Notes: generated by a model not told the origin, from the sequence alone. Shown: positions 1 to 12,609, counted from the first letter of the stretch. The stretch is 64,000 bases of DNA from Punica granatum (GCF_007655135.1 NC_045127.1:27260199-27324198); one strand, 5' to 3'. Program-made: numbers and translations.

Positions 1-2336
1 ATCCCCCACCATGTGATTCCTGCACTAATAACTCTCTCAAGGAACAATTTGGCACGCATAACTTATTCTCTCGAAACAGAAAATCATCATGCCTAAAGAA
101 CTTACCACAAGGAATTTTTTCACAAGCTCGATATTCCTCACAAAATTCATGGTCATCAGCATATAAATTTTTAATGTGCTCAAAATCAAGCAATTTTGAA
201 TCAAGTGTAGAGAGTAATGCATACCTGCGAGAAAGTGCATCGGCGACCACATTCTCCTTACCTTGCTTATACCGAATGACGTATGGAAACGTCTCAATGA
301 ACTCCACCCATCGGGCATGTCTTTTGTTTAATTTGTGTTGGCCCTTCAAGTGTTTCAAGGACTCATGATCGGTGTGTATCACGAACTCCTTAGGCCATAG
401 GTAGTGCTGCCACGTCTCTAAAGCTCGAACCAATGCATACAACTCTTTATCATAAGTTGGATAGTTTAAGGCTGCCCCGCTTAGTTTTTCGCTGAAGTAA
501 GCAATTGGTCGTCCTTCCTGCGTGAGAACTGCACCTATACCAACACCTGAAGCATCACATTCAATCTCAAAAGTTTTAGAAAAGTTAGGTAAAGATAATA
601 AAGGAGCGTTGGTCAGCTTCTCTTTGATTAGCTGAAACGCCTTCTCTTGTTCTTCTCCCCATCTAAATCCAACGTTTTTCTTGATCACTTCAGTAAGTGG
701 TGTTGCTATGCTACTAAAGTCCTTCACGAACCGCCGGTAGAAACTAGCAAGTCCATGAAAACTACGAACATTACTTACACTTGTGGGACTAGGCCACTCT
801 TGGATTGCACGTACCTTCTCCTCATCAACCTGTATACCTTGTGCACTAACAACAAAACCCAAAAAAACAAGCTTATCGGTGCAAAAAGTACGCTTCTTCA
901 TATTAGCAAATAACTTTTCCTTCCTAAGCACATCTAAGACAGATTTCAAATGTACCTTATGATCATCTAAGTTTTTGCTGTAAACGAGTATATCATCAAA
1001 GTAGACAACCACAAATCTACCTATAAATGCACGCAAAACATGATTCATAAGTCTCATAAAAGTGCTTGGAGCATTAGTCAAACCAAAAGGCATAACTAAC
1101 CATTCGTACAAACCGTATTTTGTTTTAAAGGCAGTTTTCCATTCATCTCCTTCTTTCATTCTAATCTGATGATAACCACTCTTTAAAACAATTTTAGAAA
1201 ATACACAAGAACCATGTAACTCATCTAACATATCATCTAAGCGAGGAATAGGATGACGATACTTTACCGTTATGTTGTTGATTGCTCGGCAATCAACGCA
1301 CATTCTCCACGTCCCATCCTTCTTAGGTACAAGTATTACTGGATTGCTCCTATAGGCTGGTCGGTTTGGAATTGTCGCACCGGGAACAAAATCAATTTGA
1401 TGTTCAATCCCTCGGATTGGAGGTAAGCCATGTGGTGTTTTCTCGGGAAAGACATCCTCATACTCCTGCAAAAGAGAAACAACAGAACTAGGAAGAGAGA
1501 TATCAAGTTCGTTAGTACTGAAAAAAGCCTCTTTGTACAAAAGTACAATCATCGGCTGATTTAAAAACATTGCTTGCCTAATTTCTCCCATGTTTGCATA
1601 AAAATTCTTTTGTTTTCTCTCTGATTTTCTCTCAATGGCCGAATTTTGATTTTCTTTTTCTCTCTCATTTTTCTCGGCCTCTCTCTGATTTTCACTCTTT
1701 TTCTTCTGTTCACTCTCTTTCTTTTGATCACTCTCTTTTTGCAATCTCACTTGATCCTCATATATTTGCTGCGGAGTCAATGGTACAAGAGTGATTGATC
1801 GTTGATTAAGTACAAAGGAGTATTTGTTCGTAAAGCCATCATGCTTCACTCGTCTATCAAATTGCCATGGACGCCCTAGCAACAAGTGTCCTGCTTGCAT
1901 CGGTACTACATCACACAACACTTCATCTTCGTATTTACCGATTCGAAATGCAACTAACACCTGCTTGTTCACCCTTATCTCACCACTATCATTCAACCAT
2001 TGCAGCTTGTACGGCCTAGGGTGCTTCACCATGGGTAGTCTTAATTTTTCCACCATTGTTGCGCTTGCGACATTAGTACAACTACCACCATCAATAATCA
2101 CACTACATACCTTGTTTTTGATGTAGCACCTAGTGTGAAAGATGTTCTCCCGCTGCACTTCTTCAACTCCTTTTGTTTGCAAGCTTAATGCTCTCCTTGC
2201 CACCAATGTCAATGCATCTGGGGCTAAATATTCCTCCTCGGGAATGTCCTCCAATGGGGGCATGTCATCGGTGTCGGAATCTTCAGTGTCGGTCACAATG
2301 TCACCATTGTCTCGCATCACCATGACCCGCTTGTTT

Positions 2337-2368
<32 letters not shown>

Positions 2369-3412
2369 GCATTTAAAACACTTAATGTCACGATTCCTGG
2401 AGGTAGAAATGTCGGTTTTACCTTGAGGAACATGGCTGGTTGCTTCTTGCTTTTGCTCGATTTTCAACATCGACGTGGATTGCTTCTCATCTTTCTTCCA
2501 CTGATTCGGTTTCCAAGTGGATGTGCTTGGACTTTGGCTTGCACGTGTATTGCCTCTCCTCTTGAACTGGTTCTCAATCTTGATGGCCATGTGCACCATA
2601 TCCTCCAACTCCACATAATGTTGTAATTCCACGGCATTTTGAATTTCTCGGTTCAATCCAGCCAAAAATCTTGCCATAGTAGCCTCCCGATCCTCCTCTA
2701 CGTTAGCTCTAATCATGGCCACTTCCATCTCCTTAAAATATTCCTCTACACTCCGGTTACCTTGCCTAAGACTTTGTAACTTATTATACAGCTTCCGGTA
2801 GTAATAACTAGGAACAAATCGCTTCCTCATCACCCTTTTCATTTCCTCCCACGTATCTATAGGTGGCTCTCTATTTCTTCGCCTATTTATCATCAATTGA
2901 TCCCACCAAACAATTGCATAATCCGAGAATTCAATTGCTGCCAATTTGACTTTCTTCAGCTCGGAATAACTATAACAATCAAATACAAACTCCACCTTTT
3001 TCTCCCACTCAAGGTATGCTTCGGGATCACTCTTTCCTTGGAACGATGGGATTTTCATCTTAATACTACCCAAGTTATAATCTTCCCGATTCCTATCTTC
3101 TCTAAACCGCCCTCCATGTCTCCTATTACTAACAACCGAATCTCGATCATCTTCATCAAAACCAGCCCCATAAATCTCTTCATCTTCAACCCTCACTTCC
3201 CTCGGTTGAACTCTTTCCCTCCTACGTGCATTAGGAGCGTTTCGTGGCTGCTTCACACGTTTATTCTCTATCAGATCTATCCGTTCATGAACCTGCTCAA
3301 ACTCCAACCGCATCACATGCCTCATCTCACTCATCATGGCCTCTATAAGTATTTTCGAATCAGTCAATTCCGTTGCACCTTCGGGAATACTCTTAGCACT
3401 GTTGTGAGACAT
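1..3412 (-). CDS. Gag-Pol polyprotein (gag, CCHC, protease, RT, RNase H, start of integrase), partial
   Basis: The ATG at 3412-3410 corresponds to the gag start of the family 1 copy at 15310. The frame stays open by alignment to the left edge (about 1136 codons), and I found no stop. Order: retrotransposon Gag domain, CCHC knuckle (CFKCQGRGH type), aspartic protease with DGGS in place of D[ST]G (near 2092), RT with FDDIL, complete RNase H, then the beginning of the integrase H2C2 finger (ESHGGG) at the edge. Position 2501-2503 encodes glutamine (CAG), where the other copy has an amber stop. An 87-bp in-frame deletion near 1349 removes 29 residues at the start of RT, including the lead-in to the first RT motif, so RT is probably inactive although the frame survives. 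Protease and RNase H look intact. It could supply Gag to deleted relatives (inference). Confidence 0.88.
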
Positions 3413-3741
3413 GATTGCTGCAAAATAAAGTTAGAAAGAATGGACCTCACAATTCTCTCCCTTACGTGTTTACACTCAAGAATGTGAATCACTCTACACT
3501 CGTGTTTTCACTCAACAAAATATGTGGCTTTTAACCCTCTAATATTCTCACCTCTCTTGCCTTTTTCCACTCGACAATTCTCTTTCAGTTCCTTTGGAAC
3601 TAAACAAACAACTCCAAATTTTCCAGCAACAATTCACCAAGAACTCATCAAGGAAAATTAATGATCAAAGGAAATTTCAGGAAGAAAAGAAGCAAGAGAA
3701 AAGGCAACTACTATGAAGGTTTAAATAAACCAGAATGTTAT

Positions 3742-4082
3742 ATGAAATTATGGGATCAGAATCAATGCAGATTACAAAGAACGAGAAATAACAACTTTAG
3801 AATGGTCTGATGTAAAAAATTTGGATCAAATTGACAATGATGTCTTAATTCTTTTCTTTTGATCCTTTTTTTTTCAGCTCTGTATTTTTTTTGGCCGATT
3901 TTTTTCTTCTTTTTTTTTCAGCTCTATTTTTTTTCAGCTGTGTTTTTTTTTTGGCCGAAATTTTTTTTTCAGCTCTTTTTTTTTCTGCAAACAATCCGCA
4001 AAGAACAAAACTCGATGAAGCGAAACTCAACAAATTGAAACAAAAAAAAAATGGATAGGGTAAACCTGATTTGGAGCCTAAT
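3742..4082 (-). repeat. A-rich leader with repeated GCTGA-poly(A) units (family 1)
   Basis: Between PBS and gag the element strand carries several short units of GCTGA or TCGGCC followed by 8-10 A (seen here as poly-T, about 3866-3990). The same leader is present at 14742-14868 in the other copy, with different run lengths. It is non-coding; the short ORFs read through it are low-complexity artefacts. Confidence 0.7.
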
Positions 4083-4094
4083 GCTCTGATACCA
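4083..4094 (-). other. Primer binding site, tRNA-iMet type
   Basis: Minus strand reads TGGTATCAGAGC, the common plant initiator-Met primer site, two bases inside the 5' LTR end at 4097. Confidence 0.9.
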
Positions 4095-4096
4095 AA

Positions 4097-4904
4097 TGAT
4101 GGGATTCCCACCAAGAATGACGAGACCCGACAACTAAAGGAACCCAAGATCGTTCCACGATCAGATTTGATTGACAAACCCTCGACCCGTTGTTTACTAC
4201 AAAAACAAGAACCTTGGTATAACTGACCTCAACCCGTTGTTTAATGCGAAACAAGAACCTCGGTATATAGGAAGACGCCACAAACAGTAATGGAAAGCCG
4301 CTTGATAAGTCGATAAAGACGCCACAAACGGTGGTGGAAAGCAGTTTGATAAGTCGATGATGAACGCCACGGAAACTTCCGATAAGTTCGATTAGTTTTT
4401 CAAGAACCAAAGAGAATACTCTCACAATTTTCTGAATGTTCCTTTCATTAAAAATTGACTAAGATGAATATATATAGACATAAAGTAATCCTAATCTGGT
4501 CATATCTCCTCCTATAGATAAGGAAATTAAAACCAAGAATATCGATAGAGATATGACATAATCTATAAAGATATAAAATCTAAATACCCCTAGAATATCT
4601 CTATGAGATTTAAACTTCAAACAAATCTGATGTTATCTTCTGTTGATCATCAACTATTCTAGAAGCTTCCTCAAACACTTGCTGAATTTAGCCTTGTCCG
4701 GAATCTTCTATAACTTGAATCAAATTGATGGATTTTTGTTGATCACGTGATTCATGTCCAATGGGTCTCCACGAATTTGCTTGAGCCCGAACCTCTTGAA
4801 TTAGGCCGTTGAGTTCATCTTTAAACTTCTTTGCTCGTGCTCGCGTAATCGGTCCAATTGGAACTTGAACTGGATCCCTTGAAGTCGTGCTACGATTTGC
4901 ATCA
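4097..4904 (-). repeat. 5' LTR of family 1 left copy (808 bp)
   Basis: On the minus strand it starts TGATGCAAATCG and ends with CA next to the PBS. Its length equals the 808 bp of both LTRs in the 13830-19184 copy, with scattered substitutions. The first part encodes in antisense context the end of the pol-like TRARAKKFKDELNGLI tail, as in the other copy. Confidence 0.92.
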
Positions 4905-6630
4905 ATGGTTTAGTCGTAGTAAGATTTCTATTTGGATGCCTTCTCTAGTCAAAATGGCAAATCTAGGATGGTTTAAGACAATTAATGTACTAAATGCATT
5001 TTTTTTAAATGGCTCAAGCAACGTGTGGAGGTTGAAAATATTAAATGGTGATTTTAGAAGATGTAGAGGATGATAATGAGGTGAATTAATGGTGTTACAT
5101 GATTAAGTTATAGTGATTAAGTTACATGTTGATAGGGGCTAATGGGTAATATGGGGTAAAATAGAGATGTGATTGATTATGAAAGTATCGATGTGTTTTT
5201 CTTTCTATCAGGAGGATACTTGTCAGCACCGATAAGCATGATTGCATTAGTCTGTTGTTCATAATCTAGTTTTATGCTTCAAATGATAGGCAACAGAAGA
5301 GATCAAAATCATGCACCCGGGAGGTTTGACTCATTAAAATAGTTTTGGCGAGTTTCTGGTGACTACTTTATTCCATTGTGAAATGATATATATATATATG
5401 TGTGTGTGTGTGTGTATGTTATGTGAATATTCTAGTCCTTTGTGAAATGATGCGTTCTAATTATATGAATTGTTAAGATGAATATTGTGATAGTTAGATT
5501 AAGGAATTGGTCGTGCTATGTTCCGTGATGGAATTTGAGAGGCATTGTCTTGTATGTTTCACTTTGATTTGAGATATTGCGGTGTGATTGTGTTTACTGG
5601 TTGTGTATAAGATATGTGATGGTAATGTGCTGCCATTGTGATGTGATTGTGATTATGCTTGGGTATAATGATGGTATGGTTACAACTGATCATTATTTTG
5701 ATCGTGGTTTGACTATAGCCATGGGACCGCTGGACCCGGCGGATTACAAAATGGGCCAGATCGGCCGCTGGACCCGGCGGAATATAAATAGGGGCATGAT
5801 CGGCCGCTGGACCCGGCGGAATATAAACAGGGGCCTGATCGGCCGCTGGACCCGGCGGAATAGCAAAAGGGACCTGATCAGCCGCCAAGACCCGGCGGAA
5901 TACAAATTGAGGTCAACTCTTACCGCCAGAGGTTAATAGGCGGCCCCCGCTTATGAGATATGGATATTGGGAGTTGAGAATGGTATGTGCGAGAAGTGCG
6001 GGGTCACGGTACCGTTGCAACTCTGTTGCGAGGGAATGCAACCCTATGGCTATATTGATTTGGTTGTGTTGTATATTGTTCGTTTGGTTGGATTGCTGTA
6101 AATGTGATGATTAATATGATTGTCTGAATTATTGTATGGAAGCCGTGTTGTTTGCTAATTTGATTTAGTTAGGTTATGAGTGCAAAATGATGTTGGTTAA
6201 TGGTTAATTCTAATAATAGTTTATATGGTTATAAGGGCAATTGATTGTTGATGAATGCACTTAGTAATCTCATTTGTATGTATTGTCTAATATGTCGTGC
6301 GGGTGAATATTTGCTTATGCTACTATTGTCTATATGAATATTTGATTGTCTAAAATATATTTATCACTTAATATTATTCATTTTGCTTTGGAATTTAGTG
6401 CTCACTGAGATGCAGCTCACACCCTGCATACATTTTTCCAGAAAAGCTTCCGATCGCTCGGAGGAACCACTTTTTGATATCGGGGATCAGCTTGGAGAAC
6501 TAGGTAGAAGTTTTAGTTATTTGATAAGTATTCTCCTTGTACAGAATGTATTTGAACATGTTACGACCTGAAATTTTTGTTTAGTTGGTTAGTGATGTGG
6601 TTTAGAAAAGTTACTCCCTTTTTAGATATT

Positions 6631-6661
<31 letters not shown>

Positions 6662-6801
6662 ATGTATTAGATATTGCTGGATTGGTTATATATTTTTTTG
6701 AGAGTTATGGAAAGCAAATTTTATAGGAATAGTGATGTGGTTCTAATAAGAACTATTGATAAAATTTAGGAAAAGTTCTATCGAAATTTTGGGTCGTGAC
6801 A
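4905..6801 (+). repeat. 3' part of a plus-strand long LTR (A-related), cut by the family 1 insertion
   Basis: From about 5341 the sequence is the reverse complement, with divergence, of the A/B LTRs elsewhere: the TATA minisatellite (5723-5919), a conserved block around 6400-6480, TGTTACGACCTGAAATTT near 6560, and the LTR end GGGTCGTGACA at 6801. 4905-5340 is less conserved and shows nothing else recognisable. No PBS follows 6801; minus-strand LTR B sequence follows instead. This is therefore the outer end of a 3' or solo LTR inserted into LTR B. Small ORFs here are not supported as genes. Confidence 0.75.
5723..5919 (+). promoter_or_regulatory. 39-bp TATA minisatellite, five units
   Basis: Five tandem units of about 39 bp, each a GC-rich near-palindrome (CCGCTGGACCCGGCGG) followed by an A/T core. 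Units 2 and 3 contain TATAAATA and TATAAACA followed by GGGGC; units 1, 4 and 5 have decayed cores. The array lies about 0.9-1.1 kb before the LTR 3' end, a plausible position for the LTR core promoter (inference). The 39-bp period is a multiple of three, which keeps spurious ORFs open on both strands. Confidence 0.65.
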
Positions 6802-7407
6802 TAGGAGAATCAACATACTAATCAAGAACTCCAAGTTTAGTCATTTTCCCATTCAAAATTTGCTCAGCTCGATCATCTACCCCGTGTTGTTTATCTAGTT
6901 TGGTCCGTTCTGGTCATTGTCCCATGAACAGAGCCCCAGCTTGGCTTGAAGACTCCTCGAACCTATCCTTTAATTCTGCCTCTTCTCCCTCGAATTTACA
7001 CAAAGCGGTCCTCTCTCTCTCTCTCTCTCTATCGTTCTCTGGCCCTCTCTCTCTGTTCCCTCTATTTGTTCTCTTGTTCTGCATCGTTTTCTTCTTCTTC
7101 CCCTTTCCCCCGTGAAACCAAACCAAACGGACAAGGGAAAGGAATAAATAAATAAATACATGAATGATGTGAATGCTGAGACGGTGGAAATGAGGCATGC
7201 TGGGGAGACAGGAGGGACAAGTTGAGCCACGTGGGGTCCATAGCACCACCATCTCTTTTTCTTTTTTTTTTGATGCTTCAGATATGTACGTAATATACAT
7301 ATATATATATATATATACACGCGCACTTATATAACATGTAAGTAAATGAATGCATATATATATATATATAAATAAACTATTTGCAATTAAAAATATCAGA
7401 TCTCACA
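6802..7407 (-). repeat. LTR B, 5' fragment only
   Basis: Matches about 12371-12982 of the complete LTR B: CT-rich tract (near 7013-7032), ACGTGGGG block, TA microsatellite, and the LTR start (minus strand TGTGAGATCTG) at 7407. The rest of this LTR was replaced by the plus-strand LTR ending at 6801. The CT and GA runs make several spurious ORFs. Confidence 0.8.
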
Positions 7408-9133
7408 ATCTCCCCCACTAATAAAAATGTCGTCCCCGAAATTTGTTTATGCGATACCAGAAAATTTAGAGGATTAAGGGTTATAGCATCTTCAGGTCCC
7501 CATATCACCTCTGAACTGACTTTTCCAAACACCTTCATAGATCACCAAGCTTCCGCTGAGCCACTATAATACATTTGATGATATGAGCCCAAATCTTGTA
7601 GAATATCCAAATCTCCATCTCGAAAGCAACTCTAAGATTGTCGAGTTCGAATACCGAAAACTCTATCCAAAACCTAATCAATAGAATTCATTCCATGTTG
7701 CTAGGATAAATAAACTGAAATAAACGCCAAATCTGTCTTGAGTGATCAAAGATTTGTATATGTCCCGGCTGATGGTAGAATTGGCTTCTCTAAATCTGAT
7801 AGCTTTTCCAGTGGAATAATTATCCATGCCAAGGTAGGTAGCTGATAGATATAATTTAGAATACCAGAAAACCAGTTGAATTATATGATGATGCCAAAGT
7901 AAAATTATTAATCTAAACAATAATAGAATCCCAAGATCCAAGATGAAAACCAAGTAAGATCCCGTTGAATAAGCAGAGCAACAATTCTCTCAATCCCATC
8001 AGATCATTATCACGACAACATCAACCTTGACTGATTGCAGATATAAAGGAGAAAATAAACTAGGATCACCATTTGGTAGAACCGAAGAACGCCGGATGAC
8101 AGAGAACATTGAATAATTGATACTCCAAGAAATATCCCAATGAAATAAATCTAACAAATTTGCTCAAAAGTCGCGGGAACTTCTCGAAAGAATACCTCTG
8201 AACTTGATCTGTAAAGAATCCTTGTGAACTCATGTCTGTATAGCTTAGATATATCTTGACTCTGATACTTAACCGAATCCAATACTCATTTGGAGCATCA
8301 GGAATAATTGATCATGATGCTGATTTAATGTGGAACTTGACCAATGGGGAACCTGAGGTGCTTCCCTCTACTCAAATCTTAATGTATCATAATAATTTTG
8401 TATAGATTTCGAAAAGTATACTTAAGTCCCAAGCTAATTCTTTAACCAAGTACAAAGAAATTAATGAACATCAACCTCTAAAAAATCTTAGCAATATGTT
8501 AGTGAAGTATTAAAAGTTTCTCATAAGTAAATAGGGCAATTAAGATTGAAACTAATTGAATAACTAACATAACAACTAAACGAGGAAGTCACAATCAAAA
8601 CACAAGCACATCTGCTTCCAATTCAATTCACCTTTGTTCTGAAGCCCCAATTTAGGTCTTGCCTTTCACTTCTTCATTTTAATAATCCACTAAATCAATC
8701 TATGAACAAGTCCCTCTCTTACTTAGTTCAGAGAAAAAGTAAAATTCCAATAAATTAATCACCTACTTTCCGATTTTATTTTTCGATTTGCTCATTCCAT
8801 CGAATTCGCAGGAATACACATTCAGACACAAGAAGAAATCAAATCGTTATCACATACACAACACTTCCATAGCAACTGATTTCAAGCCCAAATTACTACT
8901 TAAGGTCATTCTTTAAATTTTCAATTCCAATAAGTCTTCTAAACAATCAAAATAAAACACATAGCCTACGCTTTCTATTTATGGGTCTCATCTATCCTTA
9001 CTCCGCTTCAGATCGAATCGTTAACCAATTTATAGAGAAGGAACGTGATTTAAGAAAAAGGAGAACCTGATTAATAGGAACTCAACACATACATCATATA
9101 ACAATAATTTAGCCAAAGGCAAAATCGAGTCTT

Positions 9134-9172
<39 letters not shown>

Positions 9173-9780
9173 ATCGTCAAGAATTCAATCAATCATACTT
9201 TTTCTGCTATTCTTAACCCCCAAATTATCCTTATCCGACTTTCTTCCTATTCTGAGCTCCTAATCAGGCTATCTATCACTTTGCTTTTTCAAGAATAACA
9301 ACCCTCTCAAACATAAGTCAAGTCAACTTATAATTATACAAGAATATTAGTATACACGGCCAAAAGTCTATATTTTCATTGTTCACCAGAGAAAGAAGAA
9401 GATTACAAACATGATAGCAATTATTTAATTCAATTGGAGATCCAAACAATATTCCGACAAACTAAATCAAATATACATGCTCAAAGAATTGCAAGAACAT
9501 CTGTAAAACCTGATATGCAAAACCTTTTTTTTTTAGTGATATTCCCAATCGTAACTGCTTAATATCGATTTTTATATTGTGCAGCGCAAATGTAAATTTC
9601 AACAAGTAGACATAAACCCATACTTATTTACTAACAAATCCGAAGCAATAACAACTCAATCAACATGCATAGAATTCAAGAAATACTAGCAAAATCACCA
9701 CAATTATCCAAAAATTACTCGGGGATCAAGCTTCAACTTAAGTCTATAGGATCTCCTAACCTAGGCTCTGATACCAAAAT
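7408..9780 (-). repeat. Family B internal region 1 (non-coding, PPT and PBS kept)
   Basis: Begins with the PPT (minus strand GTGGGGGAGAT, 7408-7418) and a vestige of pol, NFGDEIFISGGDCEI, here altered. It ends with a tRNA-iMet PBS (9765-9776) four bases from the LTR at 9781. Nothing between encodes Gag or Pol. A 91-codon minus-strand ORF (7678-7953) recurs in three other B internals but resembles no protein I know. A TA microsatellite sits at about 9136-9168. Confidence 0.78.
9765..9776 (-). other. Primer binding site, tRNA-iMet type (family B)
   Basis: Minus strand TGGTATCAGAGC, four bases beyond the LTR terminus at 9781. Equivalent sites: 20689-20700, 30353-30364, 35135-35146, 44689-44700 and 53674-53685. 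Confidence 0.88.
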
Positions 9781-12575
9781 TGTCACGACCCGAAATTTCA
9801 GCTGAATTTTCCCTATATTTCTTCGACATCCATTATCACGTAACTATTCATATAAAATATGCTTTCCATAACTCTCAAAAACATACTACTACTACAAATG
9901 CTCTAGCATATATATTTATATAAGTACGATTCTAGCAAAACTACATTGCTAAACCAACTAGACAAAAATTTCAGGTCGTGACATTCTCAAGTGTATTCTA
10001 TACAGCAAGGATATCTATTAAATAACTAAGGTTCCTACCTATTCCTCCAAGCCGATCCCCGATATCAAAAAGTGGTTCCTCCGCGCAATCGGAAGCTTAT
10101 CTGGAAAAATGTATGCAGGGTGTGAGCTGCATCTCAGTAAGCACTAAATTCCAAAGCAAAATGAATAATAATAAGAGATAAATATATTTTAGACAACCAG
10201 ATATTCCAACAGATAGTAGTAGCATAAGCAAGTCTATCAATTAATTCACCAACACGACATATTAGACAATACGTACAAATGATTACTAAGTTCATTCATC
10301 AACAATCAATTGCCCTTATAACCATATCAACTATTATTAGAATTAACCATTAACCAACATCATTTTGCACTCATAACCTAACTAAATCAAATTAGCAAAC
10401 AACACGACTTCCATACAATAATTCAGACAATCATATTAATCATCACATTTACAGCAATCCAACCAAACAAACAATATACAACACAACCAAATCAATATAG
10501 CCATAGGGTTGCATTCCCTCGCAATAGAGTTGAAACGGTACCGTAACCCCGCACTTCTCGCACATATCATTCTCAACTCCCAATATCCATATCTCATAAG
10601 CGGGGGCCGCCTATTAACCTCTGGCGGTAAGAGTTGACCTCAGTTTGTATTCCGCCGGGTCTTAGCGGCCGATCAAGCCCCTTTTTCTATTCCGCCGGGT
10701 CCAGCAGCCGATCAGGCCCCGGTTTATATTCCGCTGAGTCCAGCGGCTGATCATGCCCCTATTTTTATTCCGCCGGGTCCAGCGGCCGATCAGGCCCTAT
10801 TTGTATTCCGCTGGGTCCAGCGGCCGATCTGGCCCATTTTGTAATCCGCCGGATCCAGCGGTCCCATGGCTGTATTCAAACAACAATCACAAAAACAATC
10901 AACTGTAACCGGCCATCACACATCATAAACTCACACCAAATTCTTATTCTTAAATTATCAGAACCTCCGTATACTCAAATAAAATTCCCATCATATTCCC
11001 AATTGAATCACATTATCATCATATATTTCTTACACGATCCACATACTCAATCACACTGCATATCCCAAGTCAAGGTGTATCACAAAGGCCATATTGTTCA
11101 TATCCGTTCAAACAACATAGCAATACCGATTCTTTAATCTAACTACCACTATATTCATCTTAAATAATTTCTATAATCATAACACATGATTTCACAAGGG
11201 AATAGAGTATTCACATATCATATATATATATATATATATATCATTTCACAATGGAATAAAGTACTCACCTAACTCCAAAATATAGTCCATCGAATCAAGC
11301 CTTTCAAATGTCGGAATTCAGTCACCTCGGTCCCTAATCAAGTGTAAGCATAACAAAGACTAAATTATGCATACATGATACAATACAATATCAAACCACT
11401 TCGCACACCCGTTTACTGATTATCTATTTCCTTTTAGAATTAAATTACAAGCCTAAATGTTAGATTATATACTAGCTAAGCGCATAAACATACATCAGTT
11501 CAACTCCCTAGTTCTTTCATTATGATAGCTATAATATAAAGCTTTCATAATTAACAAGTACTTTTTACCTATCCCTTTCATAATTAACAGTACAGAACAT
11601 TTCATTTCATCCATTTCGGAATATGGACGTGCACTTATCAATCAATACATCTCCTTATTTTACCTAAGCATTTACAATGGCTTACACATATCAACCACCT
11701 TGCTTACCTTGACTTTATCTTAAACTTATCAATCAATTTAACATATCCCAATCTTATGTAAGCACATGAGGAAGAACTCAGTCCAATATTCATTCACAAT
11801 CTTATATAAAAACAATAATGGGAGTTTAGCCATGTTACTCATAACTCTTAACATGTTAAGACCTTAGGCAAACACACACGTACTAGTAAGCGCACCCTTC
11901 ACTTCTCTAATCAAAACAGAATCTTTCTTCACAGTCATTAGAATCCATTGCATTCATACCAAGTTCCATCACCACAGTAAGTGGAAGGTAATTAAAGCCA
12001 ATTACCCCCAACCATCCACATATATATGTGTGTGTATATATATTGAGCAGAGATTCCCCGATCAGCACTATCATACCAGTATAAGCTCACCAATTCACAA
12101 CCTATAAGCACACTCTTAAGGATGCAGATAATCGAATATTATGAAACCGACTTTACATGAAAGCTATAAATGCCTTGGCCATAGCTGAAACGAATTCAAA
12201 CCAGCCAAAAAGAACATGAAACGAGTGATTAAGAACGCCAAGGCCCCGGAGAGCTAACTTACAGTCGAAACTTCTTAATTCGTGAGTGCCTCAAACTGGA
12301 AACCAAACTGAAACGAAGAGGGAAATAACTCAATCCGCACCTAACTCAGTGAATAAGAGTGTCTAGGGTTAGGAGAATCAACTTACTAATCAAGAACTCC
12401 AAGTTTAGTCATTTTCCCTTTCAAAATTTGCTCAGCTCGATCATCTCCCCCGTGTTGTTTCTCTAGTCTGGTCCGTTCTGTTCATTGTCCCATGAACAGA
12501 GCCCTAGCTTGGCTTGAAGACTCCTCCAACCTATCCTTTAATTCTGCCTCTTCTCCCTCGAATTTACACAGAGCG

Positions 12576-12609
<34 letters not shown>

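Larger units (their letters stand above)
1..4904 (-). mobile_element. Ty3/gypsy retrotransposon, family 1, left copy, truncated by the window edge
   Basis: Minus-strand element read from its 5' LTR (4097-4904) through PBS, A-rich leader and gag-pol to the left edge, where integrase begins. It aligns colinearly with the family 1 copy at 13830-19184. The gag start, protease and pol landmarks sit at identical offsets until one 87-bp deletion in RT. The 3' LTR and left target-site duplication lie outside the window. The right flank (4905 onward) is a plus-strand LTR of another family, so this is a nested insertion. Chromovirus-like Ty3/gypsy; sublineage not assigned. Confidence 0.93.

Noticed and set aside
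2897..3487. 196-codon plus-strand ORF over family 1 gag (mirror at 15235-15825)
   Set aside because: Antisense shadow of the real gag frame on the opposite strand.
6900..7326. Leu/Ser- and Arg/Glu-rich ORFs on both strands (also at 12492, 23412 and 41804)
   Set aside because: Produced by (CT)n/(GA)n runs in LTR B; overlapping in several frames and without domain features.
10620..10870. CRISPR-like array of direct repeats
   Set aside because: Units are contiguous 39-bp minisatellite repeats with no unique spacers, in a plant LTR.
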